The notes under the pieces: model-generated
What the model was told of the DNA's origin: nothing
What the model saw: only the letters and a program-made list of their open reading frames with translations
Databases searched by the model: none
Part shown: positions 22,070-33,399 of the stretch, one piece after another
Layout: every line of letters starts with the position of its first letter
How positions within the stretch are numbered: the stretch's first letter is position 1
Position numbers and translations under genes: made by a program
Source of the DNA: Przewalskia tangutica
Lineage: Eukaryota; Streptophyta; Magnoliopsida; Solanales; Solanaceae
Length of the DNA stretch: 64,000 nucleotides
NCBI GenBank assembly: GCA_029844215.1
Contig: CM056738.1
Span: 44,404,388 to 44,468,387 of the forward strand
Reading direction: 5' to 3'

Positions 22070-22215
22070 TCAGAGGCGTCGCGGCGCAGGGAGCCAGAGT
22101 AGTGGCGCTGGAAGAACTGCAATGCTCTCTGAAGTTTTAGTGCCGCGACGCTTCTCCTAAGGTCTGTAGCGCTAATGATGGGTTTAAATCTGATTGTTCA
22201 CTGGATAGCAGGCGT
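22070..22215. repeat. GC-rich module in the copia integrase-RT linker
   Basis: GGCGTCGCGGCGCAGG is at about 22074, GTGCCGCGACGCTTC at about 22140, and GGCGTCGCGGAGCC at about 22210. GCGC and AGCGCT half-copies lie between them. The segment lies in the variable linker between integrase and RT, where insertions are tolerated, and it is much richer in GC than the copia sequence on both sides. Confidence 0.65.
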
Positions 22216-22228
22216 CGCGGAGCCTACC

Positions 22229-23068
22229 CTACGCTGACGAAGTTTTTTGTGAAAAATCCAAAAAATGATGTTGAACATATGGGAAGATATCATCATCCAA
22301 AAAATCATATGAACTAGACACGAGTATTTTTACTTTAGAAAAAGGAAATTGGGATTCATCAAAGAAAACATGACGACTAATGATGATTTGTTTAGAGGAC
22401 AAATCAAAGCATTTATAACCATGGTGATTTGACGGAAACCCCAAAAATACACAAGGAGTAGAACGTGTCTGAAGTTTGTTGATTGTAGTGGATGGAAACG
22501 GTGGATAACATAAGTATCTGAAGACCCTAAGATGAGAATATGAAGGAGTCTTATTGTATAACACTTGAAGAGGGGATGAATATGTCAAACCTTTAGAGGG
22601 AATAATATTTAGTAAATCGGTAGTCATTTGTAGCGCATAATGCCAAAACAATGGAGGAACAGAAGAATGAACCAATAAAGTGCGGACAATGTTATTAATG
22701 GTACGAATTTTTCGCTCAGCTTTCCCATTTTGTGAAGACGCATGAGGACAAGAAAAATAAAAATTTATCCCATTTTGAGCACAAAACTCCCTAAATTTCC
22801 CATTGTCATACTCTTTGTCATTATCACATTGAATATTTTTTATTTTCCGTTCGAATTGTATTCTTATGAAAGCTCTAAATTTTATGAAAATGAAAAAAAC
22901 TTGAGATTTTTTCGCAATTGAAACGTCCATAAATATTTAGAATAGTCATCTAAGAATAAAACATAATAACGATGACCCATAGAACTGAGAACCGGAGATG
23001 TCCATAAATCGCTATGAATAATATCAAATGGCATTGAAGTGTTAGAATTCGAAGCTACAAATGGTAAC
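22229..23068 (-). pseudogene. Copia integrase
   Basis: The minus strand begins near 23050 with a HSDLWTSPV-like block containing the first catalytic Asp, then FLDDYSKYLW with the DD of the core. After a frame change near 22930, QCDNDKEYDNGKFREFC carries the second catalytic Asp region. CPHASSQNGKAERKIRTI supplies the catalytic Glu. The C-terminal GKTPSYSHLRVF-like (NKTPSYSHLRVFRYLCYP) and CVFLGFPSNHHGYKC blocks are typical of copia. It is nearly complete apart from the frameshift and is followed by the GC-rich linker. Confidence 0.88.
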
Positions 23069-23471
23069 TTAATATTTTTTTCCTAAAGCACAGGATTGAC
23101 AAAGTGGAGTACTACGTGTATCCTTACATGAAATAAACTTATGTCTATCTAAAGAAGATAAAATAGACGACTCCGGATGACCTAGACAAGCATGCCACAA
23201 GGAAGGAGCAAGAGCTGCAAAAGTGGAAGACATGGCTTGACGCGGGATGCTGAGACTTGGTGTGATTGGATAAAAATCCCCCCTACTGTCACACCACATG
23301 AGAGGACTCCCCGTCTTGAAATCCTTCACAGAAAACCCAAATGGATCAAAATCAATAGAAACCAAATTATCAGTGGTGAATTTACGGAAATCACCAAAAT
23401 TTTAATTAATTTTGAGGCATGAAGGGTATTTTTCAGGATAAGTGGTGGATGAGGAGGGGTTACACTTATTC
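23069..23471 (-). pseudogene. Copia protease tail and GAG-pre-integrase
   Basis: The minus strand encodes LILKNTLHASKLIKIL and KFTTDNLVSIDFDPFGFSVK, the region after the protease active site. A GAG-pre-integrase zinc-binding block follows: HACLGHPESSIL...CQSCALGK, with its H...H...CxxC pattern. The protease active site and all of gag are missing, so the element is truncated here. Confidence 0.8.
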
Positions 23472-23703
23472 TGCAGTGGCGGAAGAAAATTTTATTAGGG
23501 CAGACGCGCTGGCGCGGTCCACCCCTGCTAAGGCGAGGCATCAAGTTGGGTTGCCCTAACTCGATATTCAATTTCCTTCTAACTCGACTAAAGGTCAAAT
23601 TTAACTGAAACTTTCTCTGCATACAATTGACGTGACATAACTGGCCAAGGATGATTCAGACACGAGGCGATGAAATTCGATGACGGCCAAACGGGTCGTT
23701 ACA
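23472..23703 (-). mobile_element. Short LTR or LTR fragment starting TGTAACGACC
   Basis: On the minus strand it begins TGTAACGACCCGTTTGGCC and ends CCGCCACTGCA. TGTAACGACCC is a frequent LTR start in Solanaceae gypsy elements. It separates the truncated copia from the coiled-coil end of the Tat antisense ORF. I find no matching target duplication, so it may be a fragment rather than a complete short LTR. Confidence 0.5.
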
Positions 23704-24044
23704 AAGAAAATCCTCTTTTTGCATTTTGAAATTGATGACTTCTTCCTGTGTTTGAAACTCTTGATGAAGGTTTTTGAAGATCATCATAGAGTTGGTCGGC
23801 CTCTTTCTCTAGAGCCACATTCTCTTCATTGGCGAGTTCGAGATCATGCATGGCCCGGAGGTAGTCCTTCTTCACCCGATCGAGTTTTACCTTCACAATG
23901 GACAAATCATATGACAGTTGGGTTTCTTTCTGGTGGATACTTTCCCGGAGGAACAAGATCTTTTTCTAGGCATCTAACTATGCCTTCAAATATTTATCTT
24001 CAATACAAAAGTAGAAACCTTCCCTTATCAGAACAGATGACTGC
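23704..24044 (-). pseudogene. C-terminal coiled-coil part of the Tat antisense ORF
   Basis: The minus strand encodes a heptad-rich acidic/basic stretch (SYDLSIVKVKLDRVKKDYL, AMHDLELANEENVALEKEAD) typical of a coiled coil. Such coiled coils form the C-terminus of the antisense ORF whose N-terminal part lies at 42930-44605. An 18.9 kb Ogre-type element separates the two. Across the restored junction the minus strand reads CTCTTTTGCAG, a possible intron acceptor. The ORF ends at the LTR fragment at 23703. Confidence 0.6.
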
Positions 24045-27000
24045 TGTTGACACCAATTTTGTCCATCCTCCTTAAATAATAACCAATGAATTAAACAATT
24101 TTCTTTTTTTTGAACTGCAATTTTTACTTCGCAAAATACACATAATAAGTAAGTTTTAATAACGGTCTCACATTATAAATATTAAGCACTAATTAATTAG
24201 CATGCCCACATTTATTATTATAAATAGCTTAGACTAATAAAACACCTAAATAATTTAATTTAATAACAATTTACATTTCATTTATCTATCATTAATTAAA
24301 TAATACACCTAAAACTTTGTCTATAACCCATTAATTAAATAACAACTATCCTAAAGCCTTCCCCCCTTACCTTTCAAATTTCACTACCGCAGCCCCAACA
24401 CCTTCCCACCCTTTAAATTCCCATCGTCAACACCGCGTGGCCCAAACTGCCGCCCGCCACGTCCCTATCCATTGATTGCCCACTCCCGCAGCCCCTTTCC
24501 CCGAAGCCCTTAACTCACCCTCATCCAAATTTATCCCCTTATACCTTCGGATCTCCTCCCCATCGACACACCTCAGAAAACCAAAACCCTAATACCATTC
24601 AACCGCCGCACCCTCGCTCCATCACCAGCCGGATTTCTCGCCGGAGAATCCGGCAAGTCAATAATATCCCGCTTCTGTCTCCTTCCAAATCACGCATCTT
24701 CCCCTCAAATCACATCCCAAAATCTTCTCAAATCACTTTAGGAATCGACCATATTAGGAACCAGATCAGTCCAAACTAGTCTCAAAATCTGTCCCAAATC
24801 TTAGGAAAGTCAATCTCAAATCTCCCACAAATCAGTCCCCAAGTCCCTGGAATCATGCAGAATCGTTAGCCCTACAAGCTGTCCGAAACTTACCATTTTC
24901 GAAACTAAACGAATTGAAATCAAGGCTAGGATTTTTTTCGAAATCCTCCTGACTCATCTGGTGCCATATCTTCAAAGAACCCCAGTTTGGAAATAAGATC
25001 CCATTACCAAGGTTAGGCACCCAACGTTTACCTTCCTTATTTGACAAACTCAGTCCTCGAATCGAATCCTAACTATAAATACCCCTCTTTTCAGACAGAG
25101 GAGGGGGGGACCAATCAGTCATCGAGATTACCCTTAGCATTCGAGTCTAGAACCCCTTCCTTATTTTCAGTCTATTGTTATTCACTCTTGCAAATAGTTC
25201 TTTCTTGCGAACTTTCCGTCGACGATTCGGGAAAACATTTGTCGTCGCCTCAGTTCGCTACCCACAAAAGGTCCGGAAACCTATTCTCTGTCATTTATTT
25301 AGTTGTCTAATTGATACTGTGTGTTCTGTATGACGATATCTATATTATTATTTTGTTCAAATTTGTTCGACTTGGTTCAGTCATCGTTTCCAGATAAATC
25401 TGTCAGTAGTAGTCTTCGATATTTGTGGTGTTGATTCTGTTTTAAACATGTGCGTATTCAATTGTGATTCTTTTATGTATATGGTTAAATGCATAACACT
25501 TGTATAAGGGTCCTAGATCTACTTCGTGTTGTTAGGGGAGATGTCATGGTTCCGTTATGTATCCGACAGGATGGTCCAAGCCTGGAAGATGGGTAATGCC
25601 TATCTTATTCTTTACTGAATTCTGAAAACTGCCTAGTACCTAAATAATAACTGATGTATCTCAGATTGCTATACATTCCTGTCCTTAGTGTAATCCAAAT
25701 CCAGTACTTCAGGTACATTGCTCCTGGATTTTTTTTTCTTTTACCCCGACATATATTACTGTATTTGAAATTGTGTAAGTATAGTTGTTATCTCATGTTG
25801 ATTCTCGCTAGGCATATCAAAATCATGCTAAAATATTAGCCGATATCGTTTCGTATATGTTGATATATGAATTAAGTCAGTTTGTCTTTAAGATCATTAA
25901 GTTGAAGGTTGTCTATGCTAAAAATCCTGAAATATTGAGACTCTCCTTTAGTCATGGTAAATAGGCACTTTTTATTCTTGGATTAAGAATGCCTTGTTTG
26001 TCCGAGTGTAATTGATTAATAAAATTAGCTTAATTAATAGAAACAGGTCGCGTATTTGTGTATATGCCCTGATGTATCAGGAGTATTTTGATCAAATCCT
26101 TTACATGGCTGTGTGAGTAAACATAGACTAACATAGGCATGAAGGAGATTGTCTGTTAATTGGGCCCTTCACAGATATATTATCAACTGATTTTTCTTCT
26201 TCAAATCTGAAATTCCTAGCTTTCTGGGCCTTTGAAAGGTTTCTGCATATGGTTTATATCCCAGGGTTGTATTCCCTTCTTGCTGCATGCACTGTCTATA
26301 TTTGAGTTCAACCCTTACGCTGCATTCCATCTTTATTACTTGCTGATTTTGCGATTTAATCATGGCTCGTTTGCTTGAGTGTAAATCATATGTACTAATT
26401 CTTGTACCGAATACTTGTCGCTGATAAATTTTTGGGCATATACTAATCCTTTTCTTTCTTATCTTACATGACATGTATCGGGAGAATAATCAAGAGTCTC
26501 GGTATGAGACTCATCATGACTTCCATATCGCCGACTACACTTCCGCCGCAGGGTTTCCAAACAGTTATAGGATAGATGGTGTCACCATCCGTTCTAGACG
26601 TCGCAACGATTCCAATCTCACTCTCCCTTTGTGCTTATTTATGCATTTGTTTATTTGTTTATTCATTTATTATTGTCCTATTTATTAATCTTGTAATTAA
26701 CAGGATAATTAACTCTATTAGTCTTTGAGTACTTTGGAAGGGGTAGTTTAAATATAAATTCATCCTTACTTAGTCTAGGCTCATTATAAAATTTGAAAAT
26801 CTAAAAAAATAATTAATCTTAGCTATGCTTTAGTCATGTAGTTAATATATTCCTCATATTTAATTCTTAAGAAATAAACTTTCTCCTAAACTCTTCATAA
26901 AAAGTAAGGTTCGCATATGCGTATAAAAAATAATAATTTCATAATTAACTTTATATAAGAGTCTTAACCTTACATATACTAATAGGAGTAATTCATCATT

Positions 27001-27468
27001 TTCCTACTTTTGTTAAACAAAATAGTTTCATGTCCTGTAAATGTATAATCAACTTTTGTATATTTTTGAGTCTTATAATACCCTTTTAGTTATCAATATA
27101 TATATATATATTCGTTAGACGCTACTACATCCCTTTTTACTTAAATAATCTTTTCTAAAATTACATCCCTTAGCCAAATAAACCTATGTTTGAACGGACA
27201 ACCGCAAGTTAGCGGATCCTTTAGGGTGCCTTATACCTTCCCTTTAGGATAATAAAGAATCCTTACTCAGAATCTTATTTAGTTCCACAGACCATTAAAT
27301 GGAGTTAATGCTGACTTTAATCAGTTAGTATTTAGGTGTCCTAATTCACCCAACTAATTAGGTGGCGACTCCCTTAAACATTTTTTTTAACATGTATTTT
27401 TTACATTTTGGGGAGGATAACCATTCCGTCGCGCATTCAAGCCTGAGAGTTCAAAATCGGGTGCGACA
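24045..27468 (+). mobile_element. 5' LTR of the Ogre/Tat element
   Basis: Begins TGTTGACACC, ends GGGTGCGACA. A TATA box (CTATAAATACCCC) is at 25073-25085 with likely transcription start about 30 bases downstream. Differences from the 3' LTR cluster in the C-rich stretch 24360-24530, at about 25780-25860 and in a TA run near 27095. Confidence 0.95.
25074..25081 (+). promoter_or_regulatory. LTR core promoter, TATA box
   Basis: TATAAATA in the context AACTATAAATACCCCTC, conserved in the 3' LTR at 40493-40500. It is the best-placed TATA box about 1 kb into the LTR. Function is inferred. Confidence 0.6.
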
Positions 27469-27470
27469 GA

Positions 27471-27488
27471 TGGCGACTTCACTGGGGA
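27471..27488 (+). other. Primer binding site
   Basis: TGGCGACTTCACTGGGGA starts two bases after the LTR end. Ogre elements use a closely similar site, reported as complementary to an arginine tRNA; one or two positions differ from the form I remember. Confidence 0.8.
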
Positions 27489-28144
27489 AAGACAGGTTCT
27501 TAACCATAACAGACATAGGTTAATTATTGTGCTTTTTTTTTTCTTTCTTTATTTTTTCCTATCTGCTTAATTTGTTTATTGTTTTGTTGTTTCACACTTA
27601 TTTGCTTTTATGTTTTGCCTAAACTATTCTGCTTTACATATAAATATTTGCATATTGTTTTAACTGCTATTTGCTACTGCTTTCCTTAAACTGGCATTCC
27701 GCGCATATTACTTTCACTCTGGAAAATTCACACTATCACACACTACATGCGAGGTGCGCTGGGTGCATCAGCAAAATTTTTTCTTCAAAATCCAAATTTA
27801 GGAGAGTCGGTAATATACGTGGAGTGTCTGGTCTAACCGGTGGCCGCGTAGCCTTCTCGCTCGAGTTGTCCGCTCGGGAACCTTGCGTCTAGTAAAGCCA
27901 AATCTTAGAAAACTCAGGATAGAGCTATACCGCCCCTCATTTTAAGGCATGCATTTACCCTAGGTGGGTCGATCCTTGGTATCGACACCACAATTAGGAA
28001 GCCCGCCCAATTGTCGAAGGGTTTTTCACGACCCAACGACCAACAACATATTATGTGCTACGTGATATTGATGGACGAATCCGAGCCTAAACGTGACATG
28101 CTAGCATTGGAAATTTTGTATTTACTTTTGGTTTTATGTAAAGG

Positions 28145-29510
28145 ATGAGCGATTCCAAAGAATCCCGAAATCGAATGGTGAGTGGTGTCGACAAAGTTAA
28201 AGAGTTGGTGGGAGAATCTTGTGGCAGCAAAGAAATGACCATTAGAAGCAAGTTAGGTTGTCTCACTACTGCTTAACATCACTCCGCATCAGCATATAGT
28301 TAGGGCCTTGATTCGCCTGATCCTGATAGGCGTTGTTCAGATTTCAAGACTTCGAGCTCACCCCCACGTTGGAAGAAATCAACTACTTCACAAGTCTAGC
28401 TTACCAGGACAGAGGACAAATCATCCCTTATAATCAATCTGGAAAGAGATTCTTGCATTACATGGGCCTAAAAAACACAAAGGAACTCCGTTGTTTTGAA
28501 AATAATTGGGTTTCCCTAGATTATCTGTACGAGAGATATGGTCGCCAAGATAGCTATCAGTCATTCAGAAAGGAGTTCTCTTGCAGTTTGGGACAATGGA
28601 AAACTAGACGACATACCGCGTTCGTCGTTGCTCTGTTAGACACTCTAGTGTTCCACTTGAGCATGGACGGATCAGTACTTGCATATGTTCTGTGACCCGA
28701 ATGGTTTTTGAAGGCATTAATGGCACGCAACTTACTTTGGTTCCTATGATTCTAGCTGAGATACTTCGAGCTCTGGGAAAATGCAAACGAAAGGAAACCA
28801 ATTTCTTCGAGGGATGTAACCTCATCCTGCATATGTGGGCCATGGAACACTTTTATCAACGATCGAATATGACAGACATTTGTTTTAGCAATGATTATAG
28901 GATTGTAAGTTTTTACGACAGAATGAAGTGATTTGTGTCACCGGCCGGCATCGTGGATTGGTATGAATTTCTGGCATCCCGCAGTAGCAACCAAGTGCAA
29001 TGGAGGTACCCACTGCTATCCCGTATCAACAAAGCTTATGTAAGGAGTAAAGACCGTTATTACATCGAGCTCATCGGATTAAGGGGACTTCAGCCATATG
29101 CTCCGCTGCGTGTACTTCGTCAGTTTGGTCAAGAACAGGTGATCCCTCTCCGATCAGACATGAAGGATTCGGAGGTCGCGTTTGGGGCAAATTGCACTTT
29201 CCCCAGAAAGAAGCAAATCCTTGATGAATGGAACAACGTTGAGAAAATAAATGTCAAATATGAGCAAGCAGGAGGTACGCCCGAATACTATGCATGGTTC
29301 AAGGAAGATTGTGGCAGTCCGAGTCCAGAAGGCAAACAGGGTTTCGAGGATATCGACATGACCAATTGGGTAAAAGTGTGCAGATTAGAGAGCAACGCCA
29401 TCTCCCCTGAAACGTGGGATCAACTACAAAATATCATGCAATACTTGGAAAATGCAGGAGCAGGGCCTAGCAACACCATTACACCACCACCGCATTCTCC
29501 GTCAACATGA
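28145..29510 (+). pseudogene. Ogre ORF1 (DUF7745-like), function unknown
   Basis: An ATG at 28145 begins MSDSKESRNRMVSG. The frame is lost after about 43 codons and reopens at 28333 with FRFQDFELTPTLEEINYF, then KRFLHYMGLKN, SLDYLYERYGRQDSY and TAFVVALLDTLVF. Another break at about 28695 leads to 28692-28931, then 28935-29510 (GIVDWYEFLASRS, LRGLQPYAPLRVLRQFGQEQ). The pattern matches the ORF found upstream of gag in Ogre elements, which I associate with the plant family DUF7745. Its role is not known. At least three frame changes make it non-functional. Confidence 0.7.
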
Positions 29511-29842
29511 TCTTAATTTTGACATTTCTTTGTTGCAATTTAATTTTAGTTTTGTTCCCCCAATAAAAGCATCCGATGGCTCGGACCAATCCATCATTAT
29601 CTCATATATGACGCTTAGACCTACCTCTGGCATAATAAAGGCCCCTTGCATATTAGGACGCGCTTTAATCTACTTTATTGAAACTTCATTATATGCCCAT
29701 ATGTTCCGCTATTCTATTTAATACTAACACATGTTTTGAACAAAAGGATTTTGCTGTACTACTCCCCTTATCGGTCGGTTTGTGTTGGCAAGCACTGGCG
29801 GAGCACCCATATTTCACAAGATCTAAAGCACGAGCAACAAAA

Positions 29843-31818
29843 ATGAATGATTCAGGGGCAAACGAACAGGATGGCTTGGGACTCATCGCCATTCAACGAG
29901 AGGAACCAGAGACATCAGAAAGGGGAAATGCTTCATATTCCGATGAATACCTTGCTCAAGTACTGCAACAAATGGCGGTCATGCAAGCAGAAATGGATAG
30001 ACTCCGGGAAATTACTAAGCTATCTATAAGCCTCAACACACAACTACCCACACTTCCTAATTCACCGTCCTTTCGACGCCATCCCCAACACCCAACAGAT
30101 AACCCACAACCTCCCAATCCACAATACAATAACACGCCTCATAACCCATGCCCCAAAGCCACAACACAACAACACACCTCCTCAGAACCCATGCACCATA
30201 AACGACCCTAACCCGCACACACCTCAAATTTCAGATAATACAAGCCACCTTACCCGCCCAAGACAACCAACCTACTCAACCAAAGACCGATGACATACCA
30301 TAATAAACAATACGGATCACCGTATATGTGACCCTGCACCACATCTCACACCTGCACTATACCCTCCCTGAGTTTGCTCGATATGAAGAGATGGAGAAGA
30401 GGACAAGAGTTGGGATAGATGAAAACATGGCCAGAGAAATTCACGACTTGAAGAAAGCTTTTAAGAACCTTCAGATGGACAAAGGTCATGAGGAATTAGA
30501 ATACGAGGATTTATGCACGATCCCGACGCCGAATCGCCTTGGATACAAGGTACCAAAGTTTGACATGTTTGACGCAAAGTAATCCTCGTGCACACTGAGA
30601 TCCTATTGCGACAAATTAGTGGGTGTGGGAAGGGATCAATCGATCATCATGAAGTTGTTTATAAGGAGTTTGACTGGAGAAGCCTTGGATTGGTATACTA
30701 GCCAGGATCCAAGGAAGTGGCGTAGTTGGGGGGCGATGGCACAGGACTTTGTAGACAGATTCAGATTTAATACGGACAACGTCCTGGACAGATTCTATCT
30801 CATGAAATTGGAGAAAAAGTCAATAGAAACCTTTAGGGAATATGCGATGAGGTGGAGATCTGAAGCAGCGAAGGTCCAGCCACCTATGGAAGAAAGTGAA
30901 ATGACAACACTGTTTGTACAATCCCTGAAGGACCCCACATACTATGAGAGGTTGATCAGCGTTATTGGACGCAATTTTTCTGAAGTGGTAAAAATGGGAT
31001 ATTTTGTGGAAGAGGGACTTAGAACAGGTAGGATCACGAACCTGGCCGCTTTGCAGGCAACAAGCAAAGCAATACAATCAGAGTCAATGAGAGGGATGAA
31101 TAAGAAGAAGAAGGATGGAGCAGCCCCTATCATGTGGACTGCAACAACACACAAAACGAAGTCGCGCGACATACCAACCCCAACCCCAAACATACCAACC
31201 CCAAACATACCAAACCCCCACATTCCAAAACCCTCCATATGACCATTTTAGCCAAAACACTTCCACATACCATCAACCTTCCCCCATCGACACCACCCAA
31301 ATAATATACAACTCCGCCACAGCGGCGTTCACACAAATTCCTCACAATACCGACCAGCATACCCACCCCCACAACAATACCACACACAAAACACACCCAG
31401 ACCCCGAACCAACACCGAGAGGAGGCCCACAAAATCATACACCCCGTTGGCTGAACCATACTCCCAACTATATGAAAGACTAAGAGCCGCTGGTTTTATA
31501 CAGCCGATCCCATGGCAAAATCCCAATCCACTCCCACCATGGCATGATGAAAATAAGCATTGTGCATACCACTCTGGAGCATCAGGGCACAATACAGATG
31601 GTTGTTATGCATTGAAAAACAGAATTGAGGAACTAATCAAAGAAGGAGCTATTCGGTTGAAAGAGCCCTCCCCTAATGTCAACAACAATCCCCTGCCAAA
31701 TCACGACAATGCTGGCGTGCACATGATCACCTTTGATGATGTGTACGATATGGAAGGGACCATCGTACCAACCGCGAGAAGGAGACAGGGGGATCTTCAG
31801 CCCACATTTCCCATGTGA
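29843..31818 (+). pseudogene. Ogre gag polyprotein, frameshifted
   Basis: It starts at ATG 29843 (MNDSGANEQDGLG), after an AEHPYFTRSKARATK-like lead-in. A Q/M-rich coiled segment follows (QVLQQMAVMQAEMDRLREIT), then a proline/asparagine-rich linker with frame breaks near 30210 and 30320. The core is at 30328-31110: IPTPNRLGYKVPKFDMFDAK, a break, then IIMKLFIRSLTGEALDWYTS and FVDRFRFNTDNVLDRFYL. It ends with YYERLISVIGRNFSEVVKMG. The zinc-knuckle-like block HCAYHSGASGHNTDGCYALK is at about 31558-31617. Confidence 0.85.
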
Positions 31819-32064
31819 TTACTGCCAAGGCCAGGGCGCCGTTGGAAGTAGAGTTGAGCAGTCATAAGCCTCTAAGGTCAGTCTTAGTACCAGGATGGAG
31901 CCATTCGATCAAGCAACATAATGAGGGTAGACAGCAACAGGTGGTAGAAGTTGTTGCAGCAGGGGTGACGAGGTCCGGACAAAGTTACTCATCTGTAGAA
32001 GTATCGCGAAAGACACCCCGTAAAAGATCGGACCGAACCGTAAGTAGAGGAATTTTGGAGAAAG

Positions 32065-32757
32065 ATGCCTACAGGAGACTATTCCATTGTAGAACAGTTG
32101 AGTAAAACACCAGCACAAATCTCTCTATTGTCACTGTTGATGAATTCCTTGAACCACCGAACCTCTTTGATGGAGGTTTTGAAAGAAGCTCACGTGCCAG
32201 CCGAGACTGCTGATGAGACCTTTTCAGCACTGATCGGGAAAATTAAAGAGGTGCAAAAGATAATTTTCCATGAGAACGAATTGCCTCCTGAAGGTCGGGG
32301 TCATAATAAGGCATTGAACATAACCGTCAAGTGTGCTAATAAGTTTATCTCTCGAGTCTTGATTGATGGGGGGTCAGCTGTTAATGTATGCCCTTTGAAT
32401 ACTCTTCGGACTTTAGGAGTCAACATTGGGAAACTCCGTGAGAGCTACACAAGGGTAAAAGGTTTCGATGGGACCCTGAAGAGCGTCGCAGGCGAGACTG
32501 ATTTGACATTACAGATCGGGCCCGCAGAGTTCGAGATAGAATTCCAGGTATTGGATATATCCACATGCTACAATTTGTTACTCGGTAGACCTTGGATCCA
32601 CGTGGTAGGAGCCGTCCCTTCCACTCTGCATCAGGTTTTGAAATTCATCCGAATCATCGCTGAAGTTGTGGTTGAGGAGACAAGGACAACACCGCTAACA
32701 CCAGGGGCAATTCCGGTCATCGAGTATGGAAAAGCTGGATGGGTGCTTACCACATGA
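32065..32757 (+). pseudogene. Ogre aspartic protease
   Basis: The frame is open from 32065 to 32757. The active-site block is RVLIDGGSAVNVCPLNTLRT at about 32350-32410, with DGGS in place of the usual DTGS, as is common in this lineage. The C-terminal LLGRPWIHVVGAVPSTLHQ block matches Tat proteases. Between 31818 and 32065 the gag-pro linker is broken. After 32757 the frame is closed until RT. Confidence 0.85.
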
Positions 32758-33399
32758 ACAAGATCGTAGACGTTAGCAAGGCTAAAGGAACGCAATCGCC
32801 TCGCACTCCCAAAATGGTGGCCAGAGACGCTGAGAAATGGTTTTGAGCAGTCGAGGACTTGGACCAAAACTAGGAGGAATCAGAGCCGATTCACTGCCGA
32901 GAAGAAGGACACTTTTGGCCTCGGATATCACCACCGCCGGCGAGATGATGTTATTTGATCACGTAGGAAGGGTGAGTCTCATCGCCAAGACTGCTCCACC
33001 ACCGAATCATTCATTCGTCAAAGCATACCTTTCGCCTACTGAGAAGAGGAGGATCTCGCGATGCGGAGGGACTTCAAGGCCTTTTCATTTCGAGGAAGAA
33101 GCGAGTGTCATGCGGTTTTGGAAGACTACAGATGACTGCACAATTTGGAGTGCAGAGCGTGAGATGTCTTGAGCAATGGACTGCACCCAACACCGCTTTT
33201 TCATGAGTCCGTAGAATTAATAATTAGACGTTTTTAAACAATTCAATTCGTATTTTTTCTGAATTATGGAACACAATCTTATGAGCTTATTTCCCTTTTG
33301 AAGTTTTAATAACAAGTTATGTTTTAATCAACGCTCTTTATTCCCTTTCTTTCAAGATACAAAATAATATACTTATCGATAATGAAAATGTGATATGTC
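32758..33399 (+). other. Region between protease and RT, possible Ogre intron remnant
   Basis: Fragments of a pol linker are readable to about 33180 with several stops and frame changes. From 33180 to 33390 the sequence is AT-rich and non-coding. Ogre elements carry a short spliced intron between protease and RT, and this AT-rich stretch is in the right place. I cannot fix donor and acceptor sites with confidence. Confidence 0.45.

Larger units (their letters stand above)
17472..23471 (-). mobile_element. 5'-truncated Ty1/copia element, minus strand, with nested solo LTR
   Basis: On the minus strand this element has protease/GAG-pre-integrase, integrase, RT, RNase H, purine tract and a 291-bp 3' LTR. 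Gag and the 5' LTR are missing; similarity stops near 23475, where an LTR fragment of another family begins. A 2636-bp solo LTR (18794-21429) separates the RT into two halves. The RNase H block (RSTSGYCIFLG, SAEDEYRGVA, TKHIEMDIHFVREK) looks like the Ale/Retrofit side of copia; that lineage call is tentative. Confidence 0.82.

Noticed and set aside
25041..25310. 89-aa ORF present in both Ogre LTRs
   Set aside because: It overlaps the TATA box and the likely transcription start, and it is conserved only because the LTRs are copies of each other.
26169..26474. 101-aa minus-strand ORF repeated at 41598-41903
   Set aside because: Same explanation: LTR duplication, no recognisable domain.
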